The notes under the pieces are model-generated. The model made no database searches and was not told where the DNA came from. It was given only the letters and a program-made list of their open reading frames with translations. From contig CALSUC010000001.1 of NCBI GenBank assembly GCA_943789445.1, forward strand, positions 372,001 through 436,000: a stretch of 64,000 nucleotides of DNA, written 5' to 3'. Positions within the stretch are counted from its first letter, which is position 1. Each line of letters opens with the position of its first letter. This stretch comes from UBA4575 sp002386945 (GTDB lineage: Bacteria > Pseudomonadota > Gammaproteobacteria > UBA4575). This document shows positions 43,818 to 50,357 of this stretch, one piece after another. The position numbers and the translations under genes were made by a program.

Positions 43818-44993
43818 TTAAGCGCCGACCGCTTTGTTACGGGCTTCTACTGCTTTTTCGGCAGCTTCCGCTAAAGTACTTGCAGTGATAATCGGTAAGC
43901 CACTATCGGCTATGATCTTTTGACCTAGCTCTTCGTTAGTACCAGATAAACGACAAATCAATGGGACTTTGACGTCCACTTGCTTGTACGCTTGAACCAC
44001 ACCTTCAGCAATCCAATCACAACGGTTAATACCGGCGAAGATATTGACTAGGAAGGCTTTCACGCCTTCATCGGCCAATACTAATTCAAAGGCACGTGCT
44101 ACCCGCTCAGGTGATGCACCACCACCGATGTCTAGGAAGTTGGCTGGGTTGCCACCCTTGTGCTTAAGCATGTCGAGTGAAGCCATTGCTAGGCCAGCAC
44201 CGTTAATCATGCAGCCGATGTCGCCATCTAGGCCAACATAGCTTAGGCCGTAATCTGATGCCGCAGACTCGCGTGGATCTTCTTGTGATTTATCACGAAG
44301 TTCAGCGATTTGAGGGCGACGGAATAGGGCGTTAGTGTCGAAAGCCATCTTAGCGTCTAATGCGCGGATGTGACCGTCACCAGTCACAACTAACGGGTTA
44401 ATTTCAACCATAGTCGCGTCTAGTTCACGGAAAGAACGGTAAGCACCTTTCAGTGTCTTTACCGCTTGGCTGATCATTTTTGGCTCTAGGCCTAAATTGA
44501 ACGCAATTTCACGTGCTTGGAAATCGGTTAGACCAACAGTCGGCTCGATTTCAGTACGCATAATGGCGCCTGGGTTCTTGTCAGCAACTTCTTCAATCTC
44601 CATACCACCTTCAGTAGAGGAGATGATGGCGATGCGTTGCTTTACACGATCTAGTACTAGACCAACGTAGAGCTCGCGCTGAATATCAGTCGCTTCTTCA
44701 ATGTAGAGGCGATAGATAACTTTACCCTGTGGGCCAGTTTGGTGAGTTACTAGTGTCTTACCTAGTAATTCAGTCGCTGCAGCCAGCACTTCTTCTTCAG
44801 ATGTGCAGAACTTGATGCCGCCGGCCTTGCCGCGGGCACCTGAATGAATTTGTGCCTTTACGACCCATTTGTCGCCACCAATTTCTTTGGCGCGATATAC
44901 CGCTTGCTCAGGACTGTAAGCTAGTCCGCCTTGCGAAATACTAACTCCGAACTTGGAGAGCAGCTCTTTTGCTTGATACTCGTGAATGTCCAC
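43818..44993 (-). CDS. mtkA: Malate-CoA ligase (malate thiokinase), beta subunit
   Basis: This ATP-grasp subunit has 391 residues from GTG 44993, where the family sequence DIHEYQAKELL begins and GGGAGGAG lies just upstream. The frame is open for a further 31 codons, but that stretch overlaps the leader and is not family sequence. Visible motifs are KAQIHSGARGKAGGIKFC (ATP grasp), EINPLVVTGDGHIRALDAKM and LVNIFAGINRCDWIAEG. Its resemblance to methylotroph MtkA, particularly in DTNALFRR and FAGINRCDW, exceeds that to SucC. Regulation is probably through the structured leader upstream. Confidence 0.94.
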   Translation of the reverse strand: MDIHEYQAKELLSKFGVSISQGGLAYSPEQAVYRAKEIGGDKWVVKAQIHSGARGKAGGIKFCTSEEEVLAAATELLGKTLVTHQTGPQGKVIYRLYIEEATDIQRELYVGLVLDRVKQRIAIISSTEGGMEIEEVADKNPGAIMRTEIEPTVGLTDFQAREIAFNLGLEPKMISQAVKTLKGAYRSFRELDATMVEINPLVVTGDGHIRALDAKMAFDTNALFRRPQIAELRDKSQEDPRESAASDYGLSYVGLDGDIGCMINGAGLAMASLDMLKHKGGNPANFLDIGGGASPERVARAFELVLADEGVKAFLVNIFAGINRCDWIAEGVVQAYKQVDVKVPLICRLSGTNEELGQKIIADSGLPIITASTLAEAAEKAVEARNKAVGA

Positions 44994-45035
44994 GGCATCT
45001 CCTCCCATATAAAAGTGATTTACAATAAAAAGTAT

Positions 45036-45058
45036 GCGGGCGGCCTCAGGCCACCCGC
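45036..45058 (-). promoter_or_regulatory. terminator-like hairpin in the mtkA leader (possible attenuator)
   Basis: On the minus strand the stem GCGGG-GGCC pairs with GGCC-CCCGC (10 positions, 9 Watson-Crick, one internal wobble or mismatch) with a 3-base loop. It is followed by ACTTTTTATTG. This has the form of an intrinsic terminator, but it sits only about 30 bases before the mtkA ribosome binding site, where an unconditional terminator would block the gene. It may be a conditional terminator, or a terminator for mcl with a promoter hidden in the gap. Confidence 0.5.
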
Positions 45059-45165
45059 AAAATCTGGTAACGCTAGTTACTAACAAAATGTACTAACTAA
45101 ACAACGCTTGGGGTGTTATGGCTTATGAACTCTACGGCCCATATATAGCGTTGTGACATTTTATG

Positions 45166-45193
45166 GGCACCTTGCAGGTGAACGCAAGGTGCC
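45166..45193 (-). terminator. 10-bp hairpin after mcl
   Basis: GGCACCTTGC (45166-45175) and GCAAGGTGCC (45184-45193) form a perfect 10-bp stem with an 8-base loop about 18 bases after the mcl stop. On the minus strand it is followed by CATAAAATG, not a T run. It may be a terminator without a strong U tract, an mRNA stabiliser, or one arm of a larger leader structure for mtkA. Nothing else in the 218-base gap 44994-45211 was recognised except the hairpin at 45036-45058. Confidence 0.5.
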
Positions 45194-45211
45194 AAATCGC
45201 ATAAAAGTATG

Positions 45212-46162
45212 CTAGGAAGCGCTGTTTTTCTCAGCGATTGCCTCTGCAGCGCGGACGACATTCTCTGCCATACGTGCTGAAGCAGCATCAATCATCTTGC
45301 CATCTAAAGAGGCAGCACCACGACCTTCAGCAGCAGCTTTTGCAAGCTCCTCAAGGATACGATGAGCCTTAGTGACCTCAGCTTCTGGTGGAGAGAAGAC
45401 TTCATTAGCGAGTTCAATTTGAGATGGGTGGATTGCCCACTTACCCTCGATACCGAGTGCTGCACCGCGGCGAGCCGCTAGCATGAAGCCATCAGGGTCG
45501 TTGAAATCACCAAAAGGTCCGTCAATAGGACGTAAACCATAAGCGCGACAAGCAACTGTCATTCTTGAAATAGCATGGTGCCATTGATCACCAGGATAAT
45601 CTGGGTTCAAGCCACCAATATTGACAGTACGTGCACGGTTACTGGCTGCATAGTCCGCAACACCAAAGTGCATTGCTTCCATACGAGGGCTAGAAGTCGC
45701 GATTGCTTCAACATTGGCCATGCCAAGTGCAGTCTCGATTAAAGCCTCGAGGCCAATTCTATTGCTGAAGCCTTTGGCTTCTTCAATTTGAGTGACCATT
45801 GCATCGACCATGTAAACGTCAGCAGGATTACCTACTTTAGGAATCAAGATGGTGTCTAACTTGTCACCAGCCTGTTCAACAACGTCTACCACATCACGAT
45901 ACATGTAATGCGTGTCTAAACCGTTGATTCGGATCGATACAGTCTTACCTTTACCTGCCCAATCGATGTCATTTAGTGCTTCGATGACGTTTTTGCGCGC
46001 CTGGAATTTATCATCCGGTGCGACTGCGTCTTCAAGGTCTAAAAATACGTAGTCGGCCGCGGAATCCGCAGCCTTCTCGATCATCTTTGGGTTAGAACCA
46101 GGTACAGCGAGTTCACAGCGCTGTACACGGAGCTTTGCAGGTTTATATTGTGTGAAACTCAT
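45212..46162 (-). CDS. mclA: Malyl-CoA lyase
   Basis: Mcl splits malyl-CoA to glyoxylate, which is transaminated by Sga, and acetyl-CoA. The 316-residue protein belongs to the CitE-like HpcH/HpaI family with RCELAVPGSNPKMIEKA, YVFLDLEDAVAPDDK (Asp/Glu for Mg2+), RINGLDTHYMYRDVVD and IHPSQIELANEVFSP. The sequence is clearly like the methylotroph malyl-CoA lyase rather than citrate lyase beta. It starts 12 bases after sga and is likely co-transcribed with it. Confidence 0.95.
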   Translation of the reverse strand: MSFTQYKPAKLRVQRCELAVPGSNPKMIEKAADSAADYVFLDLEDAVAPDDKFQARKNVIEALNDIDWAGKGKTVSIRINGLDTHYMYRDVVDVVEQAGDKLDTILIPKVGNPADVYMVDAMVTQIEEAKGFSNRIGLEALIETALGMANVEAIATSSPRMEAMHFGVADYAASNRARTVNIGGLNPDYPGDQWHHAISRMTVACRAYGLRPIDGPFGDFNDPDGFMLAARRGAALGIEGKWAIHPSQIELANEVFSPPEAEVTKAHRILEELAKAAAEGRGAASLDGKMIDAASARMAENVVRAAEAIAEKNSAS

Positions 46163-46174
46163 AAAAATAAACCT

Positions 46175-47446
46175 CTATTTTTTAGCAGCAGTCTTACGCT
46201 TGGCAGGAGTGCGCTTCTTCTTAGGAGCCGCTTTCTTAGCGCCGAAGGCTGGGATAGCTTTAGCTGTTGAACGGTAATACTCAACCGCTGCACCAACACC
46301 ACTTCCTGGCTTGATCTTGATACCAGCATCACGCATAGCCATCTCAACACCACCAAGGGCAGACATCATGCGAACGTCACTGTTGTCGCCTAAGTGACCG
46401 ATACGGAAAACCTTACCAGCTACCTGTGTTAAACCAGCACCTAGCGAGATGTTGTAACGGTGGTATGCAATATGAATAACTTCAGCTGCATTAACGTTCT
46501 TAGGAGAAAGAATCGCTGTAACCGTGTCAGAACATAGCTTTGGAGACGCTGCACAAGGTGATAGACCCCATGCTTTAACGGCTTTACGTACACCTTCCGC
46601 TAGGCGGTGGTGACGAGCAAATACGTTATCAAGGCCTTCGCCCAACAGTAGGTCCATAGAGGCACGTAAACCGCGCAACATAGGAACTGAAGGTGTGTAA
46701 GGGAAGAAACCGTCTTTGTTAGTTGTGATGTGATCTTTGATGTCTAAGAAACAACGTGGGCAAGTCGCAGTTTTGCTAGCGCGAAGTGCTTTCTGGCTGA
46801 ATGCGATCAAAGCCAGACCTGCTGGCAACATGAAACCTTTCTGCGAACCACTGACGGCTACGTCAATGTTCCACTCGTCCATACGGAAATCAATACTGGC
46901 AACTGAGCTTACGCCGTCAACCATGTAGATTGCTGGGTGACCGATATCTTTAATTGCTTTACCAAGTGCACCGATGTCACTAGTTACACCAGTAGCTGTC
47001 TCGTTATGACAAGCGATAACCGCTTTAATATTATGCTTTTTGTCAGCACGTAGACGCTTCTTGAACTCAGCAACTGGAACGCCTTGGCCCCAAATTACGT
47101 CAACTAGCTCTACATTTAGGCCTAAACGAACAGCCATGTCATACCATAGGTGACTGAACTGACCGAAACGTGAAGTTAGGATCGTGTCGCCTGGGCTTAG
47201 CGTGTTGGTAATTGCAATTTCCCAACCGGCTGTGCCAGTTGCAGGGAAGATAAAGCTTTGACCTTTCTTGGTTTGGAAGATTTTGTTTAGATCTTTCAGT
47301 AGTGGCAGAACCAATTCAGGAAGGTCTGGCGCACGATGGTCTTCCTGTGGAACGACCATTGCATTCATTACTTCATTAGGGATATGTGTAGGACCAGGAG
47401 CAAATAAATAATTGCGTCCAGGGAAGGCAAGCTTTTTACCAGGCAT
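46175..47446 (-). CDS. sgaA: Serine-glyoxylate aminotransferase
   Basis: Sga transfers the amino group of serine to glyoxylate, giving hydroxypyruvate and glycine, a defining step of the serine cycle. The 423-residue PLP enzyme has FAPGPTHIP (start of the class V fold), HNETATGV, the PLP lysine Lys203 in SGSQKGFMLPAG and the GLRASMDLLLGEG region. The last 24 residues are a Lys/Ala/Pro tail (KKAAPKKKRTPAKRK...) beyond the usual enzyme end, resembling histone H1-like tails. It starts with AAGGG before the ATG and leads the sga-mcl unit. Confidence 0.93.
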   Translation of the reverse strand: MPGKKLAFPGRNYLFAPGPTHIPNEVMNAMVVPQEDHRAPDLPELVLPLLKDLNKIFQTKKGQSFIFPATGTAGWEIAITNTLSPGDTILTSRFGQFSHLWYDMAVRLGLNVELVDVIWGQGVPVAEFKKRLRADKKHNIKAVIACHNETATGVTSDIGALGKAIKDIGHPAIYMVDGVSSVASIDFRMDEWNIDVAVSGSQKGFMLPAGLALIAFSQKALRASKTATCPRCFLDIKDHITTNKDGFFPYTPSVPMLRGLRASMDLLLGEGLDNVFARHHRLAEGVRKAVKAWGLSPCAASPKLCSDTVTAILSPKNVNAAEVIHIAYHRYNISLGAGLTQVAGKVFRIGHLGDNSDVRMMSALGGVEMAMRDAGIKIKPGSGVGAAVEYYRSTAKAIPAFGAKKAAPKKKRTPAKRKTAAKK

Positions 47447-47520
47447 AAAAGGACCCTTATATAGTGTTTAGAAACTGAGTTTAAATGATGTGTTGAATCT
47501 TACTGCTAGCCGAAATAACA

Positions 47521-47526
47521 ATTATA
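47521..47526 (-). promoter_or_regulatory. candidate -10 element upstream of sga
   Basis: On the minus strand TATAAT stands in GCTATAATTG, 75 bases before the sga start. No good -35 is 16-18 bases further upstream, and no TG extension. It lies in the 243-base gap between folD and sga. That gap also has a short CCCTactacAGGG hairpin near the folD end and nothing else that I can support. Confidence 0.35.
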
Positions 47527-47689
47527 GCTAACACATGCGAATAAATAATCGCAGTAGATCTTCCAAGCCATCTCAAATGAGTGCTGGCGATTTTTTCAAC
47601 AACACCCGAAAAGTTCGCCATAATGCCACAGAGGTTAGGCCCTCTCAAGAGTGTTTTTTGCTATAGCCCTACTACAGGGTGGTTTCTGA

Positions 47690-48538
47690 CTAAATTGGGA
47701 GTACGCCTTGCAGGCTGGCGGCCTTAACGGTGTTTTCTAGCAGGCAGGCAACGGTCATTGGGCCGGTACCGGCTGGCATCGGTGTCACACCACCAGCAAT
47801 TCTCTCTACTGCGGCAAAATCGACATCACCGAGAATGCCATCGGCCGTGCGCGTCACACCGACATCAAAGACCATCGCACCAGGCTTCACATGGGCCACG
47901 GTAATCATACCGGCTGAGCCGACTGCGGAGACTAGGATGTCGGCCCGTTGACAGATTTCGATTAGATTTTCGCTGCGAGAGTGGGCTAGGGTGACGGTGG
48001 CATCTGCGCCGCGTGCTGAGAGTAAAAGCATCTGCGGCAGGCCGACTAAGGAAGAGCGACCGACGACGACCGCTGTCTTGCCGCAAGTCGGGATGTTATA
48101 GGCCTCGATCAGACGCATAACACCGAGTGGCGTGCAGGGCACTAATTGGTTTTGGCCTTGAATTAGGCGGCCCATATTCACTTCGGTTAGACCATCGACG
48201 TCTTTTTCAGCCGGAATTTTGGCTAGGACACGGTCTTTATCGATATGTTTGGGTAGGGGTAGCTGAACCAGGATGCCGTTGACCTTATCGTCACTGGCTA
48301 ATTTTTCAATTTCAGCCTCTAGGCTTTCCTGATCAATGTCTTTCTGCAAGGCAACATGTTTGGAATGGATACCTGCGGCGTGCGCCTCACGGTGCTTCAT
48401 GCCGACATACAGTTTGCTTGCGGGGTCCTCGCCAACTAAAACGGTGGCTAGGGTAATTTGAACATCACTGAATTGAGCTAACTGGGCTTTGATCTGATTG
48501 CGTAGTTGGATAGCAACTTTTTTGCCGTCAATGATCAA
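47690..48538 (-). CDS. folD: Bifunctional methylene-tetrahydrofolate dehydrogenase / methenyl-tetrahydrofolate cyclohydrolase
   Basis: FolD interconverts methylene-, methenyl- and 10-formyl-tetrahydrofolate with NADP(H). The 282-residue protein starts at TTG 48538 (no ATG is near). The catalytic Tyr44 and Lys48 are in SKLYVGMKHREAH. VQLPLPKHID, AEKDVDGLTEVNMG and GRSSLVGLPQMLLL are family motifs, as is PAGTGPMT, where most FolD have PGGVGPMT. With no fchA in view, FolD may supply the cyclohydrolase step for MtdA. It lies 104 bases after the formyltransferase-like gene. Confidence 0.93.
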   Translation of the reverse strand: MIIDGKKVAIQLRNQIKAQLAQFSDVQITLATVLVGEDPASKLYVGMKHREAHAAGIHSKHVALQKDIDQESLEAEIEKLASDDKVNGILVQLPLPKHIDKDRVLAKIPAEKDVDGLTEVNMGRLIQGQNQLVPCTPLGVMRLIEAYNIPTCGKTAVVVGRSSLVGLPQMLLLSARGADATVTLAHSRSENLIEICQRADILVSAVGSAGMITVAHVKPGAMVFDVGVTRTADGILGDVDFAAVERIAGGVTPMPAGTGPMTVACLLENTVKAASLQGVLPI

Positions 48539-48593
48539 TGGCGTAGCTCGTGTTGATGAGTTATCGAATGCTCAGTTGAGCAAGATTAATGTT

Positions 48594-48625
48594 CCTGCGA
48601 CTAATGTTCAATCATTAGTCGCAGG
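48594..48625. terminator. 13-bp perfect hairpin between the formyltransferase-like gene and folD
   Basis: CCTGCGACTAATG (48594-48606) and its complement CATTAGTCGCAGG (48613-48625) enclose a 6-base loop, 18 bases after the formyltransferase-like stop. There is no T run after it on the minus strand. It may be a rho-dependent 3' end or a processing or stability structure. A small palindrome GCTCAGTTGAGC lies next to it (48570-48581). Confidence 0.5.
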
Positions 48626-48642
48626 AGGTACTACTTTACTAA

Positions 48643-49566
48643 CTACGCTGCAGGTTGCTTATCAGGGTGCAGGTAGATGAAGCTCTTACCTAGACGACCA
48701 CCGTAGTTACCGGCAGAGATCATGAGTAGACCTTCGGTGTCTTTCGACGCATTAATAGCTGCTTGGGTTGCCTTGATGATGCAATCCATATCACGGCCAT
48801 TCATGATGATTTCCATGACAGAGGTCACGCCTTCAGGTAAGCCATGCTCTACTGTTGGATCATCTTGTAGCAAAGGGCAGAACTTCTCAAAGGTACTCGC
48901 AATGGTGAAGTCATAGTCACTACCGGCCTTTGAGCCACTACCCGCGACACCGCCGGGGAAGGTTGTGATTACGCCATCAACAGGTGCGATTGCTTCGCAA
49001 CCCTTCTCTGCTGCTTCTAGTGCAGAGTCAGTGTCTTTGCCGAAGAACCATAGGTTGCCACCCATTAGACCGTCAGAACGACCTAAACGGCGATCCATGA
49101 TGTATTCACCACCAAGGATTGGAACCCACCACATTTTGCGGCCAAAACGCTCAATACGTTTTTGGTAGCCGTTACCGAAGTAAGCGACTTTACGACCCAT
49201 GTGGAAGTATTCTTCTGAATCAATCAAGTTAAAGCATGATGCCGTAGGACAGGTCATGACATTTTGACTGATACGAACTAGGGCAGACTTTTCTAGGCGA
49301 TCGTTACGATCTTTCCAGAAACGTGGCACGTGCATTTGAACAATAGCGCCTGGGCGACCATCAGGAGTCTTGAAAGACTCGTCACCGCCTGGGCCTACGT
49401 AGCGGTCCATGCCTGCTTCACAGTCACATAAAATAGAGCTAGAACCGTTACCTACTGCCGCGTTTACCGCGTGGTCAACCCACTTGCGGTTCTTGGCAGT
49501 GATTAAGAACTCAACGTATAAGCTCTTAAACGCTTCTGCATAGGTATCATCAATTAACGCACTCAT
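48643..49566 (-). CDS. Ftr/FhcD-family formyltransferase-like protein
   Basis: A 307-residue protein homologous over its whole length to formylmethanofuran:tetrahydromethanopterin formyltransferase (archaeal Ftr, bacterial FhcD). Matching motifs: DDTYAEAF (6-13), CDCEAGMDR, TPDGRPG (67-73), YFGNGYQ (129-135), FPGGVAGSGSKAGS (203-216) and ISAGNYGGRLGK (283-294). It differs from the typical protein by insertions around residues 55-65 and 80-100. No fhcA, fhcB or fhcC is adjacent. It begins directly after the stop of a 5-formyl-tetrahydrofolate cyclo-ligase, with no gap. The formyl donor and acceptor are unknown; a folate acceptor is an inference from the neighbours. Confidence 0.85.
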   Translation of the reverse strand: MSALIDDTYAEAFKSLYVEFLITAKNRKWVDHAVNAAVGNGSSSILCDCEAGMDRYVGPGGDESFKTPDGRPGAIVQMHVPRFWKDRNDRLEKSALVRISQNVMTCPTASCFNLIDSEEYFHMGRKVAYFGNGYQKRIERFGRKMWWVPILGGEYIMDRRLGRSDGLMGGNLWFFGKDTDSALEAAEKGCEAIAPVDGVITTFPGGVAGSGSKAGSDYDFTIASTFEKFCPLLQDDPTVEHGLPEGVTSVMEIIMNGRDMDCIIKATQAAINASKDTEGLLMISAGNYGGRLGKSFIYLHPDKQPAA

Positions 49567-50199
49567 TTAGTCTCTTCCTTGGCCTTCGTAAACGGCATCT
49601 TCAGTGACTACTTTGTCCATGTAGACGTCGTGTGGAGCAACGAGAACGTTGTCGAACAACTGTGACTCATAGCCCATTGCGATTAATGGTGCATCGGCAC
49701 GTACTTTTTCAAGTAGACGGTCATAGTAACCTTGACCATTACCCATACGACCACCGTTACGGTCAAAGCCAACACCTGGAACCATAACTAGGTCTAGATC
49801 GCCTGCTTCAACTTCTTTAGTTGGGTTGCCCCACATGTCTTTTGGTGGCTCAAGGATGTCCCACTTACCAACAACCATCTCTTCTAAGCTTTCCATCCAC
49901 CATAGACCAAGCTTGTTATCGCCATTTTCGTCTTCGGTGCAGTAAGGAACGATAATCTTCTTTTCGCCCTTAGCCACTTCAGCAAGTAGCTCTGGCTTAG
50001 TACGTAGCTCAGAACGGCAATCGATGTACCACATGATAGTGTGAGCGTTCTTGTATTCTGGTAGCTCAAGGAAACGAGCAACCGCTTTCGCGCTGACTTC
50101 GTCTTTGTTGTCTTGGGCGTTACGACGATCATATGCTTCACGACGCATCTTGTTCTTGCGTTCCATGATCGCTTCTAATTCTTCTGGTGTCAGTGACAT
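49567..50199 (-). CDS. 5-formyltetrahydrofolate cyclo-ligase family protein
   Basis: The family converts 5-formyl-tetrahydrofolate and ATP to 5,10-methenyl-tetrahydrofolate. The 210-residue protein starts at ATG 50199 with AGGAG 6 bases upstream (a TTG one codon before is unlikely). The N-terminal KNKMRREAYDRR region fits the ATP-binding Lys/Arg part, and FDRNGGRMGNGQGYYDRLL is the family signature, with an Asn in place of one usual Gly or Arg. It is about 15-20 residues longer than E. coli YgfA. Its stop and the start of the formyltransferase-like gene are contiguous, which points to joint work on formyl-folates. Confidence 0.85.
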   Translation of the reverse strand: MSLTPEELEAIMERKNKMRREAYDRRNAQDNKDEVSAKAVARFLELPEYKNAHTIMWYIDCRSELRTKPELLAEVAKGEKKIIVPYCTEDENGDNKLGLWWMESLEEMVVGKWDILEPPKDMWGNPTKEVEAGDLDLVMVPGVGFDRNGGRMGNGQGYYDRLLEKVRADAPLIAMGYESQLFDNVLVAPHDVYMDKVVTEDAVYEGQGRD

Positions 50200-50251
50200 C
50201 AACTGCTCCTGTTGGTAGGTAATGACTAGTAGGGCTATAAAAAGGGGCTAA

Positions 50252-50280
50252 ATCGTAAACTATTCGCGGCTAGCTGCCAA
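50252..50280 (-). promoter_or_regulatory. candidate sigma70 promoter of the cyclo-ligase/formyltransferase pair
   Basis: On the minus strand TTGGCA (50275-50280), a 17-base spacer and TACGAT (50252-50257) stand about 53 bases before the start codon. TTGGCA differs from consensus at one base and TACGAT at two. A 25-bp palindrome lies just upstream of it. Confidence 0.5.
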
Positions 50281-50295
50281 CGTTTTCAATCAATT

Positions 50296-50320
50296 AGGAC
50301 AAAAAATCATTTTTTGTCCT
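50296..50320. promoter_or_regulatory. 25-bp odd palindrome AGGACAAAAAAT-C-ATTTTTTGTCCT
   Basis: Each arm has 12 bases and matches perfectly around a single central base. It lies 38 bases past the ilvD stop and about 15 bases upstream of the -35 of the candidate promoter, centred near -63 of the inferred transcript start. This suits an activator site; an A/T-rich ilvD terminator is the alternative, though the stem has little GC. Confidence 0.5.
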
Positions 50321-50357
50321 GTTGAGCCGTCAGCATCAGCCGTTTTTCAGCTGCGTT

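Noticed and set aside
42916..44993. succinyl-CoA synthetase (sucCD) as the identity of the two thiokinase genes
   Set aside because: The detailed match to methylotroph MtkA, and neighbours mcl, sga, hpr, ppc and mtdA, favour malate-CoA ligase; no TCA-cycle suc genes are adjacent.
44994..45086. upstream extension of mtkA by 31 codons
   Set aside because: It is not family sequence and covers the leader hairpin; GTG 44993 has a strong GGGAGGAG site.
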